From Sanderia malayensis (lineage: Eukaryota > Cnidaria > Scyphozoa > Semaeostomeae > Pelagiidae): 64,000 nucleotides of DNA. The stretch lies in the NCBI GenBank assembly GCA_013076295.1, contig RQOL01000613.1, positions 1 to 64,000 on the forward strand, read 5' to 3'. The position numbers were made by a program, and so were the translations under genes. The notes beneath the pieces were generated by a model that was not told the origin of the DNA, did no database searches, and saw only the letters and a list, made by a program, of their open reading frames with translations. Positions 38,448 to 52,362 of the stretch are shown in pieces (within the stretch, counting starts at the first letter, position 1; every line of letters starts with the position of its first letter).

Positions 38448-39168
38448 TCTAATATATATATTCTGTGATATCACGTGACGACGCACTTTCCCTGCCAAAA
38501 ACAATGGATTCGACCCGAAACAATAGGTCGAACGCCCAAAAACAATGGGCTGAAACGACGAACCGTGTGATCACAAAGGCTTTTTTGTATGTGGGTATAT
38601 GGCAATGAAATTCACACTGAATGTTTAGTTTATTATTTTAACCAGGGTAATGGATTTTGTTTTTCGATTTTCTCCTGAAATTTTGAATTATTCCATTAAT
38701 TATTCTGCTAATTGTGCTATCACAAAAAAACTACAGTTGACGGTGGCGAAAATTCCAAATTCGCGTCCCGAACTCCATTTTCGAACAGAGTATTCGCTCT
38801 TCACGTGACCCGTTTCGCCTTTTCCTGCAATTGATTGGCTCTTTCGCGACTTCACGAGAACAGTTGAGATGCTTAGGCCTAATGTAAACAAGCCGAAAGT
38901 GCTGTAAAAGGAGTAGGCAGAGGCATGAGTCTAAGCGAATGCAGCGCACGAAGTGCGCCCTATCACTCAATGTGTCTTGATAATAGATAGACAGGCGAGG
39001 GCGACCAGGTGATCATGACCAGGCGAGGGCAGCGAGCTATCCCATTGTAAGTGGGGTCGAAAGGGGCATGAGCGTAGGCGAATGCAGCGCACGAAGTGCG
39101 CCGACCACATTAAGTTTTTTCACTTGCCCCCCTCCGGGAAGAGAGCGAACGCGAGCGCCCCCGGCTAC
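38448..39168 (+). mobile_element. 720-bp insert copy 2
   Basis: Near-identical to copy 1 apart from single-base changes, for example ccaaaaacaatgg instead of ccaaaacaatgg. The 39-bp modules are at 38,931-38,969 and 39,064-39,102. Its right flank carries the variant gttaacatcattg shared only with copy 1. Its left flank is different from the other four copies: it reads caagtacaaattgtg and tttcctcgtatttacg, where the others have caagtaaaa(att) and tttcctcctatttacg. This left flank equals that of the empty sites at 41,254, 46,721 and 60,848, so this copy either arose by unequal exchange or was inserted independently. Confidence 0.7.
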
Positions 39169-42100
39169 TCATGTTTAAATTGTGGGAAGAAATGTTAACA
39201 TCATTGAAAACAAGTAAAAAAGTGTAATTCAATCACTCAGGACTAGCTGTATTTAGGTGGATTCATGTTTAAATTGTGGGACTTAATTTTAATATTACGG
39301 AAAACAAGTAAAATGGTGTATTTCAATCGGTCAGTATTCCTTGTATTTACCTTAATTCATGTGTAAATTGTGGCAATGAATATTAATATAACGGAAAAAA
39401 GTGAAAAGGGTGAATTTCAATCAGTCAATTTTACCTGTATTAACGTAGAATCATGTGTAAATTGTGGGAATGAATGTTAATATCACGAAACAAAAGTAAA
39501 CAAGGTGTATTTCAATCAGTCAGGACTAGCTGTATTAACGTGGATTGATGTGTAATTTGTGGAATGAATGTTAATATCACGGAAAAAAGTAAAAAGGGTG
39601 TATTTCAATCAGTCAGTTTTACATGTAAAAAAATCAATTCATGTGTAAATTGTGGGAATGAATGTTAATATCACAAAACAAAAGTAAACAAGGTGTAATT
39701 CAATCAGTCAGGACTAGCTGTATTAACGAGGATTAATGTGTAATTTGTGGGAATGAATGTTATTATAACGGAAAACAAGTAAAAATCGTATATTTCACTC
39801 AGTCAGTTTTACATGTATATAAAAATCAATTCATGTGTAAATTGTGGGATTGAATGTTAACATCACGGAAGAAAAGGAAAAAGGGTGTATTTCAATCAGT
39901 CACTTTTTGCTGTATTAACGTGGATTTAAGTCTAAATTGTGGGAATGAACGTCAATATCACGGAAAAAAGTAAAAAAGCTGTATTTCAATCAGTCAGTTT
40001 TACCTGTATATAAAGTCAATTTATGTGTAAATTGTCGGAATTAATGTTAATATCACGGAAAACAAGTAAAAATAGTGTATTTCAATCAGTCAGTTTTACA
40101 TGTTTATAAAGTCAATTCATGGGTAAATTGTGGGAATTAATGTTAATATCAAGGAAAACAAGTAAAATTGTGTATTTCAATCAGTCAGTTTTCCTCGTAT
40201 TTACGTTATTTCATGTGTAAAATGTGGGAATGAATGTAAATATCCCGGAAAACAGGTAAAAAATGTGTATTTCAATTACTCAGTTTTACCTGTATATATA
40301 GTCAATTCTTGTGTAAATTGTGGGAAGAAATGTTAAAATCACTGAAAACAAGTAAAAAAGTGTAATTCAATCACTCAGGACTAGCTGTATTTAGGTGGAT
40401 TCATGTTTAAATTGTGGGAATGAATTTTAATATTACGGAAAACAAGTAAAAATGTGTATTTCAATCGGTCAGTATTCCTTGTATTTACGTTAATTCATGT
40501 GTAAATTGTGGCAATGAATGTTAATATAAGGGAAAAAAGTGAAAAGGGTGAATTTCAATCAGTCAATTTTACCTGTATTAACGTAGAATCATGTGTAAAC
40601 TGTGGGAATGAATGTTAATATCACGAAACAAAAGTAAACAAGGTGTAATTCAATCAGTCAGGACTAGCTGTATTAACGTGGATTCATGTGTAATTTGTGG
40701 GAATGAATGTTATTATAACGGAAAACAAGTAAAAATCGTATATTTCACTCAGTCAGTTTACATGTATATAAAATCAATTCATGTGTAAATTGTGGGATTG
40801 AATGTTAACATCACGGAAGAAAAGGAAAAAGGGTGTATTTCAATCAGTCACTTTTTGCTGTATTAACGTGGATTTAAGTCTAAATTGTGGGAATGAACGT
40901 CAATATCACGGAAAAAAGTAAAAAAGGTGTATTTCAATCAGTCAGTTTTACCTGTATATAAAGTCAATTTATGTGTAAATTGTCGGAATTAATGTTAATA
41001 TCACGCAAAACAAGTAAAAATAGTGTATTTCAATCAGTCAGTTTTACATATTTTTAAAGTCAATTCTTTGGTAAATTGTGGGAATTAATGTTAATATCAA
41101 GGAAAACAAGTACAAATTGTGTATTTCAATCAGTCAGTTTTCCTCGTATTTACGTTATTTCATGTGTAAAATGTGGGAATGAATGTAAATATCCGGAAAA
41201 CAGGTAAAAAATGTGTATTTCAATTAGTCAGTTTTACCTGTATATATAGTCAATTCATGTGTAAATTGTGGGAAGAAATGTTAAAATCACTGAAAACAAG
41301 TAAAAAAGTGTAATTCAATCACTCAGGACTAGCTGTATTTAGGTGGATTCATGTTTAAATTGTGGGAATTAATTTTAATATTACGGAAAACAAGTAAAAA
41401 TGGTGTATTTCAATCGGTCAGTATTCCTTGTATTTACGTTAATTCATGTGCAAATTGTGGCAATGAATGTTAATATAACGGAAAAAAGTGAAAAGGGTGA
41501 ATTTCCATCAGTCAATTTTACCTGTATTAACGTAGAATCATGTGTAAATTGTGGGAATGAATGTTAATATCACGAAACAAAAGTAAACAAGGTGTAATTC
41601 AATCAGTCAGGACTAGCTGTATTAACGTGGATTCATGTGTAAATTTTGGGAATGAACGTCAATATCACGGAAAACAAGTAAAAATGGTGTATTTCAATTA
41701 GTCAGTTTTAAATGTTTATAAAGTCGATTTATGTGTAAATTGTGGGAAGTATTGTTAATATCACGGAAAACAAGTAAAAATGGTGTTATTCAATCAGTCA
41801 GTTTGCCCAGTATTTTCGTCAATTCATGTGTAAATTGTGGGAATGAATATTAATATCACGGGAAAAAGTAAAAAGGGTGAATTTCAATCAGTCAATTTTA
41901 GCTGAATTAACGTGGATTCATGTGTAAAATGTGGGAATGAATGTAAATATCCTGGAAAACAAGTAAAAATAGTTGTATTTCAATCAGTCAGTTATACCTG
42001 TATATAAAGTCAATTTATGTGTAAATTGTGGCAATTAATGTTAATATCACGGAAAACAAGTAAAAATGGTGTTATTCAATCAGTCAGTTTGCCCAGTATT

Positions 42101-43907
42101 TTCGTCAAATCATGTGTAAATTGTGCGAATGAATTTTAATATCACGGAAAACAAGTAAAAAAGGTGTATTTCAATCAGTCAGTTTTACATGTTTATAAGG
42201 TCAATTCATGTGTAAATTGTGGGAATTAATGTTAATATCACGGAAAAAAGTGAAAAGGGTGAATTTCAATCATTCAGTTTTACCTGTATTAACGTGGATT
42301 CATTTGTAAATTATGGGAATGAATGTTAATATCACGGAAAACAAGTAATAAAGGTGTACTTTACTCAGTCTAATGAACTGTATTATCGTGGATTCATGTT
42401 TAAATTGTGGGAATGAATGTAAATATCACGGAAAAAAGTAAAAAGGGTGAATTTCAATCAGTTAATTTTAGCTGTATTAACGTGGATTCCTGTCTAAATT
42501 ATGGGAATGAATGTTAATATCACAGAAAACAAGTAAAAGGAGTGTATTTCAATCAGTCAGTTTTCCCTGTATTTACGTTAATTTATGTGTAAATTGTGGG
42601 CATGAATGTTAATATCGCGGAAAACAAGTAAAAATGGTACATATCAATCAGCCAGTGTCACCTGTTTTTACGTTAATTCGTGTGTAAATTGTTGGAAAGA
42701 ATTTTAAAATCACGGAAAAGATGTAAAAAAGGTGTAATTCAATAAATCAAGATTCGCTGTATTAAGGTGGATTCATGTGTAAATTGTGGGAATGAATGTG
42801 ATTATCACGGAAAAAAAGAAAAAAAGGTGTATTTCAATCAGTCAATTTTACATGTTTATAAGGTCAATTCATGTGTAAATTGTGGGATTGAATGCTAACA
42901 TCACGGAAGAAAAGGAAAAAGGGTGTTCAACCAGTCAATTTTTGATGTATTAACGTGGATTTAAGTCTAAATTGTGGGAATGAACGTCAATATCACGGAA
43001 AGAAGTAAAAAAGGTGTATTTCAATTAGTCAGTTTTACATGTATATAAAATCAATTCATGTGTAAATTGTGGGATTGTATGTTAACATCACGGAAGAAAA
43101 GGAAAAAGGGTGTATTTCAATCAGTCACTTTTTGCTGTATTAACGTGGATTTAAGTCTAAATTGTGGAATGAACGTCAATATCACGGAAAAAAGTAAAAA
43201 GGTGTATTTCAATCAGTCAGTTTTTCCTGTATATAAAGTAAAATTTATGTGTAAATTGTCGGAATTAATGTTAATATCACGGAAAACAAGTAAAACAAGG
43301 GTGCTTGAATCAGTCAGGACTAGCTGTGTTAAGGTGGTTTCATGTGTAAATTGTGGGAATGAATGTTAATATCACGGAAAGAGTAAAAAGGGTGTATTTC
43401 AATCAGTCAGTTTTACATGTATATAAAATCAATTCATGTGTAAATTGTGGGATTGAATGTTAACATCACGGAAGAAAAGGAAAAAGGGTGTATTTCAAGC
43501 AGTCACTTTTTGCTGTATTAACGTGGATTTAAGTCTAAATTGTGGGAATGAACGTCAATATCACGGAAAAAAGTAAAAAGGTGCATTTCAATCAGATAGT
43601 TTTACCTGTATATAAAGTCAATTTATGTGTAAATTGTCGGAATTAATGTTAATATCACGGAAACAAGTTAAAATAGTGTATTTCAATCAGTCAGTTTTAC
43701 ATGTTTATAAAGTCAATTCATGGGTAAATTGTGGGAATTAATGTTAATATCAAGGAAAACAAGTAAAATTGTGTATTTCAATCAGTCAGTTTTCCTCCTA
43801 TTTACGTTATTTCATGTGTAAAATGTGGGAATGAATGTAAATATCCCGGAAAACAGGTAAAAAATGTGTATTTCAATTAGTCAGTTTTACCTGTATATAT
43901 AGTCAAT
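39169..43907 (+). repeat. 6.4-kb HOR unit 1, satellite part (lacks about 10 monomers)
   Basis: The order of monomers follows units 2-4, but at about 42,144 the sequence jumps from gcgaatgaattttaatatca directly to the segment that in unit 2 starts near 48,560. About 950 bp equivalent to 47,610-48,560 is therefore missing. The junction is in register. Empty insert sites lie at about 40,307 and 41,254. Confidence 0.85.
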
Positions 43908-44627
43908 TCTAATATATATATTCTGTGATATCACGTGACGACGCACTTTCCCTGCCAAAAACAATGGATTCGACCCGAAACAATAGGTCGAACGCCCAAA
44001 AACAATGGGCTGAAACGACGAACCGTGTGATCACAAGGCTTTTTTGTATGTGGGTATATGGCAATGAAATTCACACTGAATGTTTAGTTTATTATTTTAA
44101 CCAGGGTAATGGATTTTGTTTTTCGATTTTCTCCTGAAATTTTGAATTATTCCATTAATTATTCTGCTAATTGTGCTATCACAAAAAAACTACAGTTGAC
44201 GGTGGCGAAAATTCCAAATTCGCGTCCCGAACTCCATTTTCGAACAGAGTATTCGCTCTTCACGTGACCCGTTTCGCCTTTTCCTGCAATTTGATTGGCT
44301 CTTTCGCGACTTCACGAGAACAGTTGAGATGCTTAGGCCTAATGTAAACAAGCCGAAAGTGCTGTAAAAGGAGTAGGCAGAGGCATGAGTCTAAGCGAAT
44401 GCAGCGCACGAAGTGCGCCCTATCACTCAATGTGTCTTGATAATAGATAGACAGGCGAGGGCGACCAGGTGATCATGACCAGGCGAGGGCAGCGAGCTAT
44501 CCCATTGTAAGTGGGGTCGAAAGGGGCATGAGCGTAGGCGAATGCAGCGCACGAAGTGCGCCGACCACATTAAGTTTTTTCACTTGCCCCCTCCGGGAAG
44601 AGAGCGAACGCGAGCGCCCCCGGCTAC
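43908..44627 (+). mobile_element. 720-bp insert copy 3
   Basis: Same ends, same palindromes and same duplicated modules (44,391-44,429 and 44,524-44,562) as the other copies. The right flank reads gttaaaatcattg, shared with copies 4 and 5. A run of T is one base shifted near 44,034 (caaggctttttt) compared with copy 1. No protein is encoded. Confidence 0.7.
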
Positions 44628-47600
44628 TCATGTTTAAATTGTGGGAAGAAATGTTAAAATCATTGAAAACAAGTAAAAAAGTGTAATTCAATCACTCAGG
44701 ACTAGCTGTATTTAGGTGGATTCATGTTTAAATTGTGGACTTAATTTTAATATTACGGAAAACAAGTAAAAATGGTGTATTTCAATCGGTCAGTATTCCT
44801 TGTATTTACCTTAATTCATGTGTAAATTGTGGCAATGAATATTAATATAACGGAAAAAAGTGAAAAGGGTGAATTTCAATCAGTCAATTTTACCTGTATT
44901 AACGTAGAATCATGTGTAAATTGTGGGAATGAATGTTAATATCACGAAACAAAAGTAAACAAGGTGTATTTCAATCAGTCAGGACTAGCTGTATTAACGT
45001 GGATTGATGTGTAATTTGTGGGAATGAATGTTAATATCACGGAAAAAAGTAAAAAGGGTGTATTTCAATCAGTCAGTTTTACATGTAAAAAAATCAATTC
45101 ATGTGTAAATTGTGGGAATGAATGTTAATATCACAAAACAAAAGTAAACAAGGTGTAATTCAATCAGTCAGGACTAGCTGTATTAACGAGGATTAATGTG
45201 TAATTTGTGGGAATGAATGTTATTATAACGGAAAACAAGTAAAAATCGTATATTTCACTCAGTCAGTTTTACATGTATATAAAAATCAATTCATGTGTAA
45301 AATTGTGGGATTGAATGTTAACATCACGGAAGAAAAGGAAAAAGGGTGTATTTCAATCAGTCACTTTTTGCTGTATTAACGTGGATTTAAGTCTAAATTG
45401 TGGGAATGAACGTCAATATCACGGAAAAAAGTAAAAAAGCTGTATTTCAATCAGTCAGTTTTACCTGTATATAAAGTCAATTTATGTGTAAATTGTCGGA
45501 ATTAATGATAATATCACGGAAAACAAGTAAAAATAGTGTATTTCAATCAGTCAGTTTTACATGTTTATAAAGTCAATTCATGGGTAAATTGTGGGAATTA
45601 ATGTTAATATCACGGAAAACAAGTAAGAATTGTGTATTTCAATCAGTCAGTTTTCCTCGTATTTACGTTATTTCATGTATAAAATGTGGGAATGAATGTA
45701 AATATCCCGGAAAACAGGTAAAAAAATGTGTATTTCAATTACTCAGTTTTACCTGTATATATAGTCAATTCATGTGTAAATTGTGGGAAGAAATGTTAAA
45801 ATCACTGAAAACAAGTAAAAAAGTGTAATTCAATCACTCAGGACTAGCTGTATTTAGGTGGATTCATGTTTAAATTGTGGGAATGAATTTTAATATTACG
45901 GAAAACAAGTAAAAATGGTGTATTTCAATCGGTCAGTATTCCTTGTATTTACGTTAATTCATGTGTAAATTGTGGCAATGAATGTTAATATAAGGGAAAA
46001 AAAGTGAAAAGGGTGAATTTCAATCAGTCAATTTTACCTGTATTAACGTAGAATCATGTGTAAACTGTGGGAATGAATGTTAATATCACGAAACAAAAGT
46101 AAACAAGGTGTAATTCAATCAGTCAGGACTAGCTGTATTAACGTGGATTCATGTGTAATTTGTGGGAATGAATGTTATTATAACGGAAAACAAGTAAAAA
46201 TCGTATATTTCACTCAGTCAGTTTTACATGTATATAAAATCAATTCATGTGTAAATTGTGGGATTGAATGTTAACATCACGGAAGAAAAGGAAAAAGGGT
46301 GTATTTCAATCAGTCACTTTTTGCTGTATTAACGTGGATTTAAGTCTAAATTGTGGGAATGAACGTCAATATCACGGAAAAAAGTAAAAAAGGTGTATTT
46401 CAATCAGTCAGTTTTACCTGTATATAAAGTCAATTTATGTGTAAATTGTCGGAATTAATGTTAATATCACGCAAAACAAGTAAAAATAGTGTATTTCAAT
46501 CAGTCAGTTTTACATATTTTTAAAGTCAATTCTTGGGTAAATTGTGGGAATTAATGTTAATATCAAGGAAAACAAGTACAAATTGTGTATTTCAATCAGT
46601 CAGTTTTCCTCGTATTTACGTTATTTCATGTGTAAAATGTGGGAATGAATGTAAATATCCCGGAAAACAGGTAAAAAATGTGTATTTCAATTAGTCAGTT
46701 TTACCTGTATATATAGTCAATTCATGTGTAAATTGTGGGAAGAAATGTTAAAATCACTGAAAACAAGTAAAAAAGTGTAATTCAATCACTCAGGACTAGC
46801 TGTATTTAGGTGGATTCATGTTTAAATTGTGGGAATTAATTTTAATATTACGGAAAACAAGTAAAAATGGTGTATTTCAATCGGTCAGTATTCCTTGTAT
46901 TTACGTTAATTCATGTGTAAATTGTGGCAATGAATGTTAATATAACGGAAAAAAGTGAAAAGGGTGAATTTCCATCAGTCAATTTTACCTGTATTAACGT
47001 AGAATCATGTGTAAATTGTGGGAATGAATGTTAATATCACGAAACAAAAGTAAACAAGGTGTAATTCAATCAGTCAGGACTAGCTGTATTAACGTGGATT
47101 CATGTGTAAATTTTGGGAATGAACATCAATATCAAGGAAAACAAGTAAAAATGGTGTATTTCAATTAGTCAGTTTTAAATGTTTATAAAGTCGATTTATG
47201 TGAAAATTGTGGGAAGTATTGTTAATATCACGGAAAACAAGTAAAAATGGTGTTATTCAATCAGTCAGTTTGCCCAGTATTTTCGTCAATTCATGTGTAA
47301 ATTGTGGGAATGAATATTAATATCACGGGAAAAAGTAAAAAGGGTGAATTTCAATCAGTCAATTTTAGCTGAATTAACGTGGATTCATGTGTAAAATGTG
47401 GGAATGAATGTAAATATCCTGGAAAACAAGTAAAAATAGTTGTATTTCAATCAGTCAGTTATACCTGTATATAAAGTCAATTTATGTGTAAATTGTGGCA
47501 ATTAATGTTAATATCACGGAAAACAAGTAAAAATGGTGTTATTCAATCAGTCAGTTTGCCCAGTATTTTCGTCAAATCATGTGTAAATTGTGCGAATGAA

Positions 47601-50600
47601 TTTTAATATCACGGAAAAAAGTGAAAAGGGTGAATTTCAATCAGTCAATTTTACCTGTATTAGCGTAGATTCATGTGTAGATTGTGGGAATGAATGTTAA
47701 TATCACGGAAAACAAGTAAAAAAGGTGTATTTCAATCAGTCAGTTTTACCTGTATTAACGTGAATTGATGTGTAATTTGTGGGAATGAACGTCAATATCA
47801 CGGAAAAAAGTAAAAAAGGTGTATTTCAATTAGTCAGTTTTAAATGTTTATAAAGTCAATTTATGTGTCAATTGTGGGAATTAATTTTAATATCACGGAA
47901 AACAAGTAAAAATGGTGTTATTCAATCAGTCAGTTTGCCCAGTATTTTTGTCATTTCATGTGTAAATTGTGGGAATGAATGTTAATATCACGGAAAAAAA
48001 GTGAAAAGGGTGAATTTCAATCAGTCAATTTTACCTGTATTAACGTAGAATCATGTGTAAATTGTGGGAATGAATGTTAATATCACGAAACCAAAGTAAA
48101 CAAGGTGTAATTCAATCAGTCAGGACTAGCTGTATTAACGTGGATTCATGTGTAATTTGTGGGAATGAACGTCAATATCACGGAAAACAAGTAAAAAAGG
48201 TGTATTTCAATTAGTCAGTTTTAAATGTTTATAAAGGCAATTTATGTTTAAATTCTGGGAAGTATTGTTAATATCACGGAAAACAAGTAAAAATGGTGTT
48301 ATTCAATCAGTCAGTTGCCCAGTATTTTCGTCAATTCATGTGTAAATTGTGGGAATGAATATTAATATCACGGGAAAAAGTAAAAAGGGTGAATTTCAAT
48401 CAGTCAATTTTAGCTATATTAACGTGGATTCATGTGTAAAATGTGGGAATGAATGTAAATATCCTGGAAAACAAGTAAAAAAAGTGTATTTCAATCAGTC
48501 AGTTTTACCTGTATTAACGTGGATTCATGTATAAATTGTGGGAATGAATGTTAATATCACGGAAAACAAGTAAAAAAGGTGTATTTCAATCAGTCAGTTT
48601 TACATGTTTATAAGGTCAATTCATGTGTAAATTGTGGGAATTAATGTTAATATCACGGAAAAAAGTGAAAAGGGTGAATTTCAATCATTCAGTTTTACCT
48701 GTATTAACGTGGATTCATTTGTAAATTATGGGAATGAATGTTAATATCACGGAAAACAAGTAATAAAGGTGTACTTTACTCAGTCTAATGAACTGTATTA
48801 TCGTGGATTCATGTTTAAATTGTGGAATGAATGTAAATATCACGGAAAAAAGTAAAAAGGGTGAATTTCAATCAGTTAATTTTAGCTGTATTAACGTGGA
48901 TTCCTGTCTAAATTATGGGAATGAATGTTAATATCACAGAAAACAAGTAAAAGGAGTGTATTTCAATCAGTCAGTTTTCCCTGTATTTACGTTAATTTAT
49001 GTGTAAATTGTGGGCATGAATGTTAATATCGCGGAAAACAAGTAAAAACGGTACATATCAATCAGCCAGTGTCACCTGTTTTTACGTTAATTCGTGTGTA
49101 AACTGTTGGAAAGAATTTTAAAATCACGGAAAAGATGTAAAAAAGGTGTAATTCAATAAATCAAGATTCGCTGTATTAAGGTGGATTCATGTGTAAATTG
49201 TGGGAATGAATGTGATTATCACGGAAAAAAAGAAAAAAAGGTGTATTTCAATCAGTCAATTTACATGTTTATAAGGTCAATTCATGTGTAAATTGTGGAT
49301 TGAATGCTAACATCACGGAAGAAAAGGAAAAAGGGTGTTCAACCAGTCAATTTTTGATGTATTAACGTGGATTTAAGTCTAAATTGTGGGAATGAACGTC
49401 AATATCACGGAAAGAAGTAAAAAAGGTGTATTTCAATTAGTCAGTTTTACATGTATATAAAATCAATTCATGTGTAAATTGTGGGATTGTATGTTAACAT
49501 CACGGAAGAAAAGGAAAAAGGGTGTATTTCAATCAGTCACTTTTTGCTGTATTAACGTGGATTTAAGTCTAAATTGTGGAATGAACGTCAATATCACGGA
49601 AAAAAGTAAAAAGGTGTATTTCAATCAGTCAGTTTTTCCTGTATATAAAGTAAAATTTATGTGTAAATTGTCGGAATTAATGTTAATATCACGGAAAACA
49701 AGTAAAACAAGGGTGCTTGAATCAGTCAGGACTAGCTGTGTTAAGGTGGTTTCATGTGTAAATTGTGGGAATGAATGTTAATATCACGGAAAAGAGTAAA
49801 AAGGGTGTATTTCAATCAGTCAGTTTTACATGTATATAAAATCAATTCATGTGTAAATTGTGGGATTGAATGTTAACATCACGGAAGAAAAGGAAAAAGG
49901 GTGTATTTCAAGCAGTCACTTTTTGCTGTATTAACGTGGATTTAAGTCTAAATTGTGGGAATGAGCGTCAATATCACGGAAAAAAGTAAAAAAGGTGCAT
50001 TTCAATCATTCAGTTTTACCTGTATTAACGTGGATTCATTTGTAAATTATGGGAATGAATGTTAATATCACGGAAAACAAGTAATAAAGGTGTACTTTAC
50101 TCAGTCTAATGAACTGTATTATCGTGGATTCATGTTTAAATTGTGGGAATGAATGTAAATATCACGGAAAAAAGTAAAAAGGGTGAATTTCAATCAGTTA
50201 ATTTTAGCTGTATTAACGTGGATTCCTGTCTAAATTATGGGAATGAATGTTAATATCACAGAAAACAAGTAAAAGGAGTGTATTTCAATCAGTCAGTTTT
50301 CCCTGTATTTACGTTAATTTATGTGTAAATTGTGGGCATGAATGTTAATATCGCGGAAAACAAGTAAAAACGGTACATATCAATCAGCCAGTGTCACCTG
50401 TTTTTACGTTAATTCGTGTGTAAACTGTTGGAAAGAATTTTAAAATCACGGAAAAGATGTAAAAAAGTGTAATTCAATAAATCAAGATTCGCTGTATTAA
50501 GGTGGATTCATGTGTAAATTGTGGGAATGAATGTGATTATCACGGAAAAAAAGAAAAAAAAGGTGTATTTCAATCAGTCAATTTTACATGTTTATAAGGT

Positions 50601-51642
50601 CAATTCATGTGTAAATTGTGGATTGAATGCTAACATCACGGAAGAAAAGGGAAAAAGGGTGTTCAACCAGTCAATTTTTGATGTATTAACGTGGATTTAA
50701 GTCTAAATTGTGGGAATGAACGTCAATATCACGGAAAGAAGTAAAAAAGGTGTATTTCAATTAGTCAGTTTTACATGTATATAAAATCAATTCATGTGTA
50801 AATTGTGGGATTGTATGTTAACATCACGGAAGAAAAGGAAAAAGGGTGTATTTCAATCAGTCACTTTTTGCTGTATTAACGTGGATTTAAGTCTAAATTG
50901 TGGAATGAACGTCAATATCACGGAAAAAGTAAAAAGGTGTATTTCAATCAGTCAGTTTTTCCTGTATATAAAGTAAAATTTATGTGTAAATTGTCGGAAT
51001 TAATGTTAATATCACGGAAAACAAGTAAAACAAGGTGCTTGAATCAGTCAGGACTAGCTGTGTTAAGGTGGTTTCATGTGTAAATTGTGGGAATGAATGT
51101 TAATATCACGGAAAAGAGTAAAAAAGGGTGTATTTCAATCAGTCAGTTTTACATGTATATAAAATCAATTCATGTGTAAATTGTGGGATTGAATGTTAAC
51201 ATCACGGAAGAAAAGGAAAAAGGGTGTATTTCAAGCAGTCACTTTTTGCTGTATTAACGTGGATTTTAAGTCTAAATTGTGGGAATGAGCGTCAATATCA
51301 CGGAAAAAAGTAAAAAAGGTGCATTTCAATCAGATAGTTTTACCTGTATATAAAGTCAATTTATGTGTAAATGTCGGAATTAATGTTAATATCACGGAAA
51401 ACAAGTTAAAATAGTGTATTTCAATCAGTCAGTTTTACATGTTTATAAAGTCAATTCATGGGTAAATTGTGGAATTAATGTTAATATCAAGGAAAACAAG
51501 TAAAAATTGTGTATTTCAATCAGTCAGTTTCCTCCTATTACGTTATTTCATGTGTAAAATGTGGGAATGAATGTAAATTCCCGGAAAACAGGTAAAAAAT
51601 GTGTATTTCAATTAGTCAGTTTTACCTGTATATATAGTCAAT
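44628..51642 (+). repeat. 6.4-kb HOR unit 2, satellite part (with a 14-monomer duplication)
   Basis: This is the longest unit. A 1,321-bp stretch (about 48,683-50,003) is repeated directly (about 50,004-51,324); the tgtactttact monomer lies at 48,770 and 50,091, and the acaagggtgcttgaatcagt monomer near 49,707, with a one-base-shorter form near 51,030. The second copy begins in register inside aggtgcatttcaatcattcag, near 50,003. Empty insert sites are at about 45,770 and 46,721. Otherwise it has the same order as units 3 and 4. Confidence 0.87.
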
Positions 51643-52362
51643 TCTAATATATATATTCTGTGATATCACGTGACGACGCACTTTCCCTGCCAAAAACAAT
51701 GAATTCGACCCGAAACAATAGGTCGAACGCCCAAAAACAATGGGCTGAAACGACGAACCGTGTGATCACAAAGGCTTTTTGTATGTGGGTATATGGCAAT
51801 GAAATTCACACTGAATGTTTAGTTTATTATTTTAACCAGGGTAATGGATTTGTTTTTCGATTTTCTCCTGAAATCTTGAATTATTCCATTAATTATTCTG
51901 CTAATTGTGCTATCACAAAAAAACTACAGTTGACGGTGGCGAAAATTCCAAATTCGCGTCCCGAACTCCATTTTCGAACAGAGTATTCGCTCTTCACGTG
52001 ACCCGTTTCGCCTTTTCCTGCAATTTGATTGGCTCTTTCGCGACTTCACGAGAACAGTTGAGATGCTTAGGCCTAATGTAAACAAGCCGAAAGTGCTGTA
52101 AAAGGAGTAGGCAGAGGCATGAGTCTAAGCGAATGCAGCGCACGAAGTGCGCCCTATCACTCAATGTGTCTTGATAATAGATAGACAGGCGAGGGCGACC
52201 AGGTGATCATGACCAGGCGAGGGCAGCGAGCTATCCCATTGTAAGTGGGGTCGAAAGGGGCATGAGCGTAGGCGAATGCAGCGCACGAAGTGCGCCGACC
52301 ACATTAAGTTTTTTCACTTGCCCCCCTCCGGGAAGAGAGCGAACGCGAGCGCCCCCGGCTAC
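51643..52362 (+). mobile_element. 720-bp insert copy 4
   Basis: Modules are at 52,115-52,153 and 52,258-52,296. It carries private changes (caatgaattcgaccc, and gaaatcttgaatt) that no other copy has. An open frame of 113 codons exists here only because T runs near 51,775 and 51,850 are one base shorter than in sister copies; the frame is broken in the others, so it is not treated as a gene. Confidence 0.7.

Noticed and set aside
38731..38970. Minus-strand frames of 60-80 codons in the insert copies
   Set aside because: Different frames are open in different copies (38,700, 38,731, 44,497, 58,294, 58,631) and none is conserved; some run into satellite.
51660..52001. Open frame of 113 codons in insert copy 4
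   Set aside because: It is open only because of one-base differences in T runs; the other four copies are frameshifted and stop early. It has no recognisable domain.
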